From: Areca catechu
Lineage: Eukaryota > Streptophyta > Magnoliopsida > Arecales > Arecaceae
Length of the DNA stretch: 64,000 bases
Reading direction: 5' to 3'
Assembly: GCA_021397845.1 (NCBI GenBank)
Contig: CM038040.1
Location: 61,768,088 to 61,832,087 of the forward strand
How positions within the stretch are numbered: the stretch's first letter is position 1; every line of letters begins with the position of its first letter. The notes under the pieces were generated by a model. The model worked only from the letters and a program-made list of their open reading frames with translations, was not told where the DNA came from and ran no database searches. Positions 44,285 through 54,816 of this stretch are shown here, piece after piece. The translations under genes were made by a program, and so were the position numbers.

Positions 44285-45717
44285 GGCACCAGAATAAGAC
44301 AGAGGCTTTTCAACCCTCTGTAAATTGATCAATAATTTATGAATCCATCTGTAATAAGGGCTTAGCTCATCTGAGTCCATTTTAGTTGTTATTTGAGTTT
44401 TTGAGTTGTTATTTCAATTCTGTACTAGTCATCTCATGTTGAGCTAGTTCAGTCCAATGCTGGTCAGCTCATGTTGAGCTAATTGTTTTTTTTGAGTCCT
44501 ATCCAAGCATACTGAAGACTCAAGACCACATCATACAAGTAAAGACCAAGTCCAACCAGATTGAAGACATGGAAGTTTAGCCCAAGTCCAACCCAGCTTG
44601 AAGATTTGAAGACCCTAGGAGGAAAATCAGAAACCCTGATTCCTTGCAGATGCCCTCCAGATGCCCAGATTTCCTTCCAGATGCCAAAATATATTCATAG
44701 ACCAAGGCATCCATGATTTTAGAGGTCCATCTGCATCCTAGCACAAAGAAATCAAGCCCAGGCGCCAAGCCCAAGCCCCTAAGAAGCAAGATACCAGGGA
44801 ATATTCCTGCTACCTGGCTACCAGGCCACCCCAGCTTCCAGAGGCCCAAACCCATGCACCCGGGCCCCTTTGGGCCGGCCCCTTGCTTCTCTTAGAAGCC
44901 CAACACGCCCCCCTAGGTGTCCTTGGAGTGTTGGCCAAGTCAAGAGAAATTTTAGGGATTTTTTCTACCTAATGTTTCCTTATTTTCTAGCTAGGGTTTG
45001 AGAGGGAAAAGGATTCTCATGTAAAGACTAATGTGCCCTTACTTGGAGCCCAAGGTTAAGGGTCTATTTAAGGGACCCTAGCCTCTTGTATGAAGGAGAA
45101 TTTTTGATGAATGAAAACCTTGAGTTCTTCTATTGAGTTGTGTGATACCCTGCTGTGTGCATAAAGGGGTTTGCGAGAGTTTTTCTTCCCAGGCTGCAAT
45201 CATCTTCCTGCTGCCAACAAACATCTCAGATCCCTGGATGCCCACTCCAAAAGAAGCCTTCCCTTGCTTTTTTCCTTTGTTTTCTTGTTTCTTTGTAAGT
45301 TTTCTAACCCCTGACAAGTCGTTTACAGGTCCCCGAGTTCCTACGAATCCAACGACTCCAGCCAAGCCTCAATCGGATCACCGAGCAGAAAGCCGGGTAT
45401 CCGTGGGTCTTTGGCTCGGTTTTCCAGGCCGCATCCATCAAGGAACGAGAGACCCTTTTGCTGCGATCTTCACAGACATTGTCCGGTACACCCCCTCTAC
45501 CTCCAGTAGTTTTATTGTAGGAGAACTTGCCCTAACCGAGGCTTCTCAGCCCCGGCGATCATTCTTTTCTACTTTTCTAGGTCCTAATCTGCATGCTGAT
45601 CTTCTAAAATTCATATAAATTCCCTACAACTTATTTTAATCTGAAATTTGGAATTAATCACTCATCCCCACATATAAAACATACAAAAAAAATTGCATGC
45701 ATATTAGTTCCCCATCA
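44269..45717 (+). repeat. 3' LTR of chromovirus derivative 2
   Basis: Matches 39511-40951 with few substitutions and small indels. Preceded by purine-rich GGGAGAA and followed by the CTCCC target copy. Confidence 0.9.
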
Positions 45718-45722
45718 CTCCC

Positions 45723-46377
45723 CATCTCGTGTGATGGCATGCCACTTTGGTATGTGCCTCCGAGATTTCTTGGCCATTATGGGCCAGGTTTCGCATCAAC
45801 AAGGAGTTATAGCACTGGTAGCCATTACATTTGACTTAGTTGGGGCGTCGAAGAGTCAAACTTCGAGATTTCAACTTGCCAATTTTATTTATTTTCTCAT
45901 TTAGAGGAGTGTGGCCTGGGATGCACCGTTAAATCGAATGGATGTCCAATTTGAAAAATTGAAGGGTGAGCGTTAGAGTTGACAATTCATTTTAATTCGG
46001 TGCAGTAAGGATAGAAATAGTATATATAATATCTGACCAAATTTGATTTCGTATTCAAATTTATCTGAATATGAGTATAAATTTAAGCATCCAACTAATA
46101 TCGATATTCATATCCATATTTATAAAAAAATATAAATATGAATAAGGATAGATAACTATCCTATCCATATCTAAATATTTAATTCTACATATAATCCTAT
46201 TTAATTTTATATAATATTCATGAAATTTAAAAAAAATATATATATATATTAATAAATTATTAACTTGATTTATTTTTAAATTAGCAATATTTTTAATTTT
46301 ATATTCATATAATTTAATTATTCAATTTATATCTGTATTTGTATATATGTTTTTAATATCTGATTTGTATTCATATA
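45723..46377. other. Target DNA between elements, AT-rich to the right
   Basis: No gene. Before the insertions this DNA followed the solo LTR's CTCCC. From about 46000 it becomes the AT-rich dispersed repeat also seen at 35860-36369, which resumes at 58882 past the Tat-like element. Confidence 0.5.
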
Positions 46378-47639
46378 TGATGTGGCACAATCGCTGACGT
46401 AGAATAGCTTCAGACGCCATGTCAGAGAAAGGCGCCACGTCAGATACTCTACTCGGACTCCTTCGCCGGGCTGAGCTTCCTCAGAGCAATGGGGCCACCC
46501 ACTGAAGATGAGCTCCACCCTCCGCCAGGTAGAGCCCGCGAGCCCGGGCTGCTTAGGCCAGAGCCGGGTGGCAGCCCCCAGATCGAGCCCCTCGTACCGA
46601 GCCCCGTGGTCCGGAGTCGAGCTCAGCTCTCCTCCGCCATGTAGAGACTCTTCGAGTTTGGGTCCTCTGGGCTGGGGTCGCGCTCTACCCTCCTCCGTCA
46701 GGTGAGCTCGCCCGAAATCGAGCTCCACTGGTCCTGGAGTCGAGCTCAACCCTCCTTCGCCAAGTGGAGCCACATCGAGACCGAGCCCCACGGAGTCGAG
46801 CCCTGCCTCTCTAGCTCGGCCCCCAGCTCGGGCGAAGGTACCGGCGAGCAAGGAGACAGCACCATCACCTAGTACACCGGCAAGCCGCCCGAGGGTCATA
46901 GTGAGACACCCACCAGGCCGCAATAACTACTCGTGGTCACTGCTTACACCAGAAAAGGAAGAAGCCCTCCGATCGAGGTGCCACGCTCTTCACCAACCAC
47001 CTGAACCACCCAGAAGAGGAAGTCAACTGGGAGATTCGAATCCCGGGGGCGGTGGCCCCCTAATCGAGGCACTGCCAAGCTTCCCGAATGGAAAGACCAG
47101 AAGGAATGTCAGAACACGTGACAGCTTCCCTTATCACGAATCGGGAAAGACATCCCGTCCACAGCCCGGGACACCGTTGCACACGCCTGACAGCCCAGCG
47201 AAGGTCTCGAGGCAAGTGCTCAATGGTCACCCAGACTACAAAGAACATTCGACACCCCCTAGGGGGGGAGGTACGTAAGCACAAGCACAAGTGCAAGCTC
47301 AACCACAGAGCAACACACCACAAAAAATCCAAGCAAGTCAAGGGAAAAAGGCCACACAGAGAATCCCTCTAGCTCGGCTACCATCCTCCATACACACTTG
47401 CACCCTACTCTCACACCATTCACTCCTCCTAGCATGGAGTCCATCAAGAGGGGCTCGACCAGGAGGACCTATTCCCCTGGATCGTCATTGACTTGACCGT
47501 CGGAGTGCCCCCATCAGAATCCCCGGTCCAGGTCACTAACCTTGTTTTTGCAGGCTCAAAGGTGCGGGACATCCCTAAGAGAACCAGAGAGGCGATCCGA
47601 CCTCGACAATAGCTACGAGCCATGACGATCTTGGCAGCA
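46378..47639 (+). repeat. 5' LTR of the Tat-like element
   Basis: The U3 part (46500-46810) is made of degenerate ~80-bp units with GTCGAGCTC and CCTCCGCCA. It ends GGCAGCA. Confidence 0.85.
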
Positions 47640-47645
47640 ATAGAC

Positions 47646-47667
47646 TGGTGCACCAGGTAGGGGCGAG
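47646..47667 (+). other. Probable primer-binding region
   Basis: TGGTGCACCAGGTAGG lies six bases after the 5' LTR. The same kind of sequence, TGGYGCRCCAGGTAGG, is found at this place in many plant gypsy elements. I cannot name the tRNA with confidence. Confidence 0.5.
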
Positions 47668-47859
47668 AAATGATCTTTGATCCTCCTTTAACCCCTTTGC
47701 AAGCAGTTTGATGGAAGGATAATAACGACGAGGGCGAGAGAAGTCTCCACCAATCGTGCGGGGGACTCCCCTTCCCGGGAAAACCCGCACAACCCAGAGG
47801 TGGAGCCATCTGCTCCAGCTCAACCACCTCCGTCAGAATCCTAGCTGGCCGCACTCGCC

Positions 47860-49367
47860 TAGAGATGCAGATCCTTGCCAGAGCAGTGCGCCAGCTTCAG
47901 CACCAGCACCGGTCCTTGGCTACACATCAGCAGCCAGGGACTCCTGCGACCCATGTCACAGCATCCCATGACAGCCTGCATTCCTTTCAAGGAAGGCCTT
48001 CGCAGCTGCGGGCCATTACTGACAACCGGGGAGCCACCAAACTCTGGCAAAAAGACAACGAGCCGGGTCTGCCGACAGGGAGAGTCGCTCATCGAACCTT
48101 GAGCGGGTGGCGTCCAGACCCTACCAAGGTAGGAAAGATAGGACCCCCCGCCACGAGTGCCATGCACCTATGTCACCTTCTCTGTCTTCTTCGACGGAGG
48201 GCTCTACTGATGAAGCCGTCATGTGCATAGCGGAGAAGCACCTGGAAGAGCATGACTGTAAGCTGGTGGAATTATCCTGCCGGTTTGCCAATCTACCATG
48301 CTCCACTAGAGAGCCAGCAGGCTACAATGCCCGCCCCCCTTCATCCCGAGAAGTCCAAGAGGAGCCGATCCCAGATCGGTTCTGCATGCCGCAGGTGGAT
48401 CCTTATGACGGGACCACCGACCCCCTAGACCACCTGAAAAGTTATCGGCCCTCATGAGGGTCCAGGGGGCCACCGATGCCCTCCTCTATGTCGCCTTTCC
48501 TGCTACTCTCCACAAGGCTGCCCAGGTGTGGTTCACCCGCCTAGAGCCAGAGAGCATCAATTCCTTCGCCCAGCTAGGGCAAAGGTTCGTGGCCCACTTC
48601 GATGCCTATCGAAAGATACAATGAGAGGCAGACAGCCTCTTCTCCATTAAGCAGTAGGATCGCGAGCCACTACGAGACTACGTGGCCCATTTCAAGGCTA
48701 CCGCATTGGAGATCTACAATCTTGAGGAGCCGGTTGCTATGCTGGCTCTGAAGCGAGGGCTCAGGACCTCCCGCCTGACCTACTCGCTCGACAAGATGCC
48801 CCCAAAGACCTACTCCGAGCTCCTCCTTCGAGCCTAGAAGTACATCCATGCCGAGGAGGCGGATCTACGAGATGGGAGCTCGATGGGAAGCCGCTGAAGA
48901 AGCCAACCCCCACTGAAGCATCCGGGATGTAGAAGCTGGGACCCCCAGCTCCGAGCTCCTGGCAATGACTAAGGCCGAGAGGTGCTCCCATTCCTGAAGG
49001 GAGTTACACCCCCCTCCTCTCCCCAAGGACGAAGATCCTCACGGAGATCGAAGGCGAGAAATATCTGAGGTGCCCGCCTCGGATGAAGCCATCCTCTGGC
49101 TGTGATAAAATGAAGTACTATCACTTCCACCGTGACCACGGCCATGACACCGAGGAATGCCTCAATCTTAAGTGGAAAATCGAAGAGCTCATTAAGAGGG
49201 CTACCTCAGAAGGTTTGTGGGGGGCAGACATCAAGCAGAACCTTAGGAGCTCGTCGCTCTCCCGCCAGTTCCACGGTCGACAACCGCCCTACCGAGAAGC
49301 CGGTAGAGATGATATGCTGGGGAGCCGAGCACACACCGAAGAAGGTCGGGGGGGCAGGGCATTCTAA
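47860..49367 (+). pseudogene. Gypsy Gag, Tat-like
   Basis: Readable parts: PYDGTTDPLDHL at about 48400, a frameshift, then ALLYVAFPATLHKAAQVWF and FAQLGQRFVAHF (retrotransposon Gag core). In-frame stops lie at about 48622, 48656 and 48836. The C-terminal knuckle-like segment YYHFHRDHGHDTEECLNLK (about 49110-49170) is the form typical of this branch. Confidence 0.8.
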
Positions 49368-49380
49368 AAATGTACTCTCC

Positions 49381-49689
49381 TTTATGAGGGAAAGGGAAGA
49401 CGGGGGGAAAAATGTAAATAATTATGTTGTGGTCGTCGAGATGACGATCGCGAAGCATCCTGTAAAATGCATCATGGTTGATAGTGGAAGCTCCAAAGAT
49501 GTGCTTTTCTACGATGCTTTCTCTAGGATGAATCTTTCTCCTGCTCAGCTCAGACCTGTGCACACTCCCCTCGTTGGTTTCACAAGTGATTCTGTAAGGG
49601 TGGAGGGAGAGATTACTCTCCCAGTTACTGCTGGGACCCTACATCGGCAGAGCACCATCATGATAACTTTCATGGTTGTCAGGCGATAA
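49381..49689 (+). pseudogene. Gypsy protease segment
   Basis: MVDSGSSKDVLFYDAF carries the DSGSS catalytic motif, followed by PLVGFTSDSVRVEGEITLPV. The frame stops at 49687, where the next segment jumps straight into RT. The usual linker of well over a hundred residues between protease and RT is missing. Confidence 0.8.
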
Positions 49690-50290
49690 CTGAGCAATGA
49701 TCCAAAGTATAAACCAGTTCGGCAAAAGAAAAGAAGCTTCGCCCCGGAGAGGCAGGCGATCATCAACGAGGAGGTAGACAAACTCCTCGCCACCAGTTTC
49801 GTTCGAGAGGTGCAATATCCGAGCTGGTTGGCGAATGTGGTGATGGTGAAGAAGAACAATGACAAATGGAGGATCTGTGTAGACTACACCAACCTCAACA
49901 AGGCATGCCCAAAGGATAGCTTCCCCTTGCTGAAATCGATCAGCTGGTGGACACCACCTCGGGGCACAGGCTGCTTTCGTTCATGGATGCATTCTTTGAA
50001 TACAACCAGATCCGGATGCACCCTGAGGATGAGGAACATACCGTCTTCGTCACCGACCAAGGGACATATTGCTACAGGATGATGCCTTTTTAGAACATCG
50101 AAGCCATATACCAGCGTCTGGTCAATAAGGTCTTCAAAGACCAGATCATCCAAACATGCAGGTGTACGTGGATGACATACTTGTCATGAGCAAGCTAAGC
50201 TCGGACCACGTCGCCAACCTCGTCGAGGCCTTCCATAACCTCCGAGAGCACCAGATGAAGTTGAACCCCGTGAAATGCACCTTCGGAGTG
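49690..50290 (+). pseudogene. Gypsy reverse transcriptase
   Basis: Starts at FAPERQAIINEEVDKLL, then YPSWLANVVMVKKNNDKWR, CVDYTNLNKACPKD, a frameshift near 49930, SFMDAFFEYNQI, a stop near 50090, and YVDDILVMSK at about 50162. The YVDD active site is intact. Confidence 0.88.
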
Positions 50291-50940
50291 GCGGCGGGAA
50301 AGTTCTTGGGCTTCATAGTCACTCAGAGGGGGATCGAAGCCAACCCGGAGAAGGTTCAGACAATCGTCGACATGGAGCACCCGATGTCCAAGAAGCAGGT
50401 TCAGCACTTGACGGGGCGTATCGCCGTCCTGAGCCAGTTCATCTCGAGGTCGGCTGATCACTGCCTTCCATTCTTCAAGGCGCCGTGCAAGATGCACGAC
50501 TTTGCCTCGACGGAGGAGTGCAGGACGGCCTTTAAGGAGCTGAAGGAATTCCTGGCTTCTCCCCTGCTGCTCTCCAGACCGGAAGAAGGGGAGGCGCTCC
50601 TACTCTATCTGGTGATCACACTTGGAGCTGTCAGCTCGATTCTCATCTGCACAGACGAGGATGGGTCCCAGAAGCTGGTGTACTACACTAGCAAAATCCT
50701 TCGCGATGCGGAGATCAGGTATACTCGCTCCGAGAAACTCATTTTTGTACTAATAATGTCTGCTAAGCATCTCAGGCCCTATTTCCAAGCACACCCTATC
50801 GTGGTCATGACGGATCAGCCGCTGAGGACCATACTTAGGTGCCCCGAGACCTCCGGGAGACTGGCCAAGTGGTCCCTGCTGCTCAGCGAGTTCGACATAG
50901 TATATCGGCCAAGGTCTTCATAGAAGGCCCAAGTCCTAGC
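50291..50940 (+). pseudogene. Gypsy RT thumb and RNase H
   Basis: Open frame 50156-50923 covers FLGFIVTQRGIEANPEK, VQHLTGRIAVLSQFISRS and the RNase H region LLLYLVITLGAVSSIL ... YTRSEKLIFVLIMSAKHLRPYF ... MTDQPLRTIL. A TAG at 50921 ends it. Confidence 0.85.
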
Positions 50941-51483
50941 CGACTTCATGGTCGAATACACTAGGCTCGCTGAGGAGCCGGAGCAGACAATAATGGAGCC
51001 CCAAACAGAGCTTGGACTGGGGGAGGAGCCCTGGATCCTCCATGTGGATGGCACATCCAACTCTAGTGGGAGTAGAGCAGGCCTCATCCTTGCTAACAGC
51101 GATGGGGTGGTGGCAGAGTGCACCCTCCGCTTCAAGTTTGCCGTAACAAACAACCAGGCGGAGTACGAGTGCTCCTTGTGGGTCTGAAAGTCTCCCGCGA
51201 GCTAGGCATGCATACCTTGAAAGTCTTTACTGACTCCCAACTGGTTGCCGGGCAAGTCTCCGGAGAATACGAGGCTAGAGACTCCCAGATGATGAAGTAC
51301 CTGGATCGAGTCCGCTCCAGCATGGCAGGCTTCCAACGCTTCAACATCTTTATATCCCCAGGGGGAGAACGCACGCACGGATGCACTGTCGAGGCTTGCG
51401 ACCCTGCCGGACTCATCACTAGGGTGCGGGTGCGCTACGAAAACCCAGAGGAGGTGCACCAAGTCATCCCTGAGCCGAGCTAG
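50941..51483 (+). pseudogene. Second, archaeal-type RNase H of the Tat branch
   Basis: WILHVDGTSNSSGSRAGLIL, then TNNQAEYE and FTDSQLVAGQVSGEYEARD. These contain the usual DG, E and DSQ catalytic positions of this RNase H. A frameshift near 51180 separates the halves. The extra domain is a known hallmark of Tat/Ogre elements. Confidence 0.82.
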
Positions 51484-52710
51484 ATGGATAGGTACATTAG
51501 GTACATCATTGATGGCATCCTACCAGAGGACCGCATGGAAGCCGGCCTCATCAAGAAGAAGGCCTCCCGGTTCATTCTGAAGGAAGGCCAGCTCTAACGC
51601 CGGTCTCACTCCTACCCGCTCCTGAAGTACCTCAGGCCTGCAGAGGCGGCCATCGTACTCCAGGAGATATACGAAGGCCTTTGTGGGAACCATGTGGGAG
51701 GAAGAACATTGGCTTACAAAGCTCTTCACCAGGGATACTTCTGGGAGACCATGAGGGAGGACACCCCGACTTCGTTAAAAGGTGCGACAAATGTCAGCGC
51801 CACGTCCACATACAGTGCCAGCCGGCAGCACCGATCTCCCAGCTCTCATCCCCTTGGTCCTTCACTCAGTGGGGGATGGACATCCTAGGACCATTCCCCC
51901 TTGCACCTGGATAACAAAGGTTCCTGCTAGTGGCGATCGACTACTTCACCAAGTGGGTCGAAGTAGAACTGCTAGCTCGGATCACTGAAGAAAATGTCCG
52001 CCAATTCTTCTGGAAGTCGATTATTTGCCGCTTCGGACTCCCCCACTGCATCATCACCAACAATGGACGATAATTTGACAATTGGGAGTTTGAAGGGTTC
52101 TGCGTTGAGCACGACATCCAACACCGCTTCACCTCGGTAGCTCATCCCCAAACAAATGGAGAGGCCGAGGTGACTAACCGGACCATCCTCCAAGGGCTCA
52201 GAACCTGGCTAGACCAAGCTAAGGGCAGATGGGCAGAAGAACTCCCAAGTGTTCTGTAGGCCTACCACACAACGCCTAGAACGGCAACAAATGAGATGCC
52301 CTTCAACCTTGTCTTTGGCATCGAGACAGTCATCCCGGTTAAGCTCGGTGTGCCCATGCTACGAGTACAGCACTACGATGAGGCATGAAACTCGGCACAC
52401 ATTCTGCTCAACTTAGATCTCCTCGAAAAAGAACAGGATAAACTTGGCTTCGAATGGCGACGTACCGGCAACAGGTGGCCCGTACTACAACGCGCGGGTA
52501 AGGTCGAAAGTCTTCAGGCCCGGGGACTTAGTGCTGCATCGAGATGAAGCATCTCAACCTCGGGAGTGCGACAAGCTCTCGCCAAACTGGGAAGGCCCCT
52601 ACAAAGTGGATGAGGACCTCTCACAGGGGGCCTACTACCTCGAGGACCTTGACGGCGTCAGGTTCCCTCGAACATGGAATGCCTTCAATCTGAGAAGATA
52701 CTATCAATAA
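51484..52710 (+). pseudogene. Gypsy integrase
   Basis: Zinc region GNHVGGRTLAYKALHQGYFW and KRCDKCQRHV; core WGMDILGPFPLA, IDYFTKWVE, CRFGLPHCIITNNG and AHPQTNGEAEVTNR; C-terminal tail NWEGPYKVDEDLSQGAYYLE ending LRRYYQ at 52710. At least five stops or frame changes are present. No chromodomain follows, as expected for a non-chromovirus. Confidence 0.87.
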
Positions 52711-52789
52711 TGTAAGGTTTTCTTCTAGTAATAATAAAGATTTTTCTTTTGCACACATAGCTATCTTCCTTGCAGGAGAATCTCCGGAA

Positions 52790-54480
52790 GACAAGTCTTC
52801 GAGCCCAGCTCCAAGACACCAATTCCTAAGCCCAGCACTAAGGCAACCAATTCCCGGGGCCCAGCTCTCCGGAAGATAAGTCTTCGAGGCTAGCTCCAAG
52901 ACACCAATTCCAGAGCCCGGCTCTCAGGCAATCAAGACCCGGAGCCCAGCTCTCTGGAAGATAGTCTTCGAGCCCAGCTCCAAGACACCAATTCCTGAGC
53001 CCAGCTCTCAGGCAATCAAGACCCGGAGCCCAGCTCTCCGGAAGAAGTCTTCGAGCCCAGCTCCAAGACACTAATTCCTGAGCCCAGCTCTCAGGCAATC
53101 AAGGCCCGGAGCCCAGCTTTCTGGAAGACAAGTCTTCGAGCCTAGCTCCAAGACACCAATTCCCGGGGCCTAGCTCTATGGAAGACAAGTCTTCGAGCCC
53201 AGCACCAGACACCAATTCCCTGACCCGCTCTCATGCAATCAAGACCCGGAGCCCAGCTCTCCGGAAGACAAGTCTTCGAGCCCCAGCTCCAAGACACCAT
53301 CCTGAGCCCAGTTCTCAGGCCAACTTGGACCGGGGCCCAGTTCTCCGGCAGCAAGTCTTCGAGCCCAGCTCCAAGACACCAACTCCGGAGCCCAGCTCTC
53401 CGGCCAGCAAGTCTTCGAGCCTAGCTCTAAGACACCAACTCTGGGGCCCAGCTCTCCGGCCAGCAAGTCTTTGAGTCCAGCTCCAAGACACCAACTCCGG
53501 GCCCAACTCTCCGACCAGCAAGTCTTCGAGCCAAGCTCCAAGACACCAACTCCTGAGCCCAGCTCTCAGGCCCACTTGGACCGGGGCCCCTCTCTCTGGC
53601 CAGCAAGTCTTTGAGCCCAGCTCCAATACACGAATTCCTGAGCCCAACTCTCAAGCAATCAAGACTGGAGCCCAGCTCTCTGGAAGACAAGTCTTCAAGC
53701 CCAGCTCCAAGACACCAACTCCTGAGCCCACCTCTCAGGCCAACTTGGACCAGGGCCCAGCTCTCCGGCCAGCAAGTCTTCGAGCCCAACTCCAAGACAC
53801 CAATTCCTGAGCCTAGCTCTCAAGCAATCAAGACCCGGAGCCCAACTCTCCAGAAGACAGGTCTTTGAGCCCAGCTCCAAGATACCAATTCCTCAACCTA
53901 GCTCTTAGGCAAACCTGGACCGGGGCCCAGCTCTCCTGCCAGCAAGTCTTCGAGCCCAGCTCCAAGACACAACTCCTGAGCCCAGCTCTCAGGCAACTTG
54001 GATCGGGGCCCAGCTCTCCAACCAGCAAGTCTCGAGCCCAGCTCCAAGACACCAACTCCGTGGCCCAGCTCTCCGACTAGCAAGTCTTCGAGCCCAGCTC
54101 CAAGACACCAATTCTTGAGCTCAGCTCTCAGGCAATCAAGACCCGGGGCCCAGCTCTCTGGAAGATAAGTCTTCGAGCCTAGCTCCAAGACAAGACTTGA
54201 GCCCAGCTCTCATGCACCTTGGACCGGGGCCCAGCTCTCCGACCAAAAAGTCTTCGAGCCTAGCTCCAAGACAAGACCTGAGCCCAGCTCTCAAGCAACC
54301 TTGGATCAGGGCCCAGCTCTCCGGCCAAGAAGTCTTTGAGCCTACTCCAAGACTCCAAGACCTAGCCCACAGCTCTCGGGCAACCTTGGACTGGGGCTCA
54401 GCTCTCCGGCAACAAGTCTCTGAGCCCAGCTGCTCTCAAACTATCAAAGCCCTAAGCCCAACTCACCAACATTGAAGCCT
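52790..54480. repeat. ~84-bp tandem array (with ~56-bp variants) between pol and antisense ORF
   Basis: The phrase GTCTTCGAGCCCAGCTCCAAGACACC recurs about twenty times, mostly 83-87 bases apart with some spacings of 54-57. Related subunits end in GAGCCCAGCTCTC. The minus strand shows long frames with a 28-residue repeat because 84 is a multiple of three. Tandem arrays in this 3' variable region are known from other plant Tat-type elements and can seed satellite DNA. Confidence 0.9.
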
Positions 54481-54816
54481 GAAGGCCAAATCCCAGACAA
54501 GGTGAACCCTCCTCTCTGATCTCACCACACACAAAAAAAAAAAGAGAAAAGAAGGAAGAGGGGAGAGGCAAGAATCCTCAGGACGAGGTGGTTAAAAAGA
54601 TCCATTTCATTAATAAGATTTGTTTACAAAGCATCCTTGGGCCCCCCGACATACTGGGCGACCCGAATCAGCACGAAAAAAGAAGGCAAGAAAAACCTAC
54701 TCTACTCGGGCTGACCCTCAGCATGGCTGCGAGGCTGCTAGGCTCCATCCCCAAGGCCCTCCGATTGTGCAGCTCCAGCCTCAACTGGCAGGGAAGGCTC
54801 GAGAGCAGTGTCTTCT

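Larger units (their letters stand above)
39511..45717 (+). mobile_element. Chromovirus-derived non-autonomous LTR element (LARD-like) 2
   Basis: LTRs of 1441 and 1449 bp look very similar by eye. They lie within CTCCC duplicates (39506-39510 and 45718-45722). The 3.3 kb inside has the same layout as element 1: leader, Gag-like N-terminus, acidic segment, integrase scrap, integrase tail, chromodomain. The LTRs are a different subfamily with the same opening (TGGTGGGG). The insertion sits exactly at the edge of the solo LTR to its left. No protease, RT or RNase H is recognisable. Confidence 0.88.

Noticed and set aside
52621..54188. Minus-strand frames with a repeated 28-residue unit
   Set aside because: The repeat is explained by the 84-bp DNA period being a multiple of three; the frames are broken and shifted by the 54-57 bp variants.
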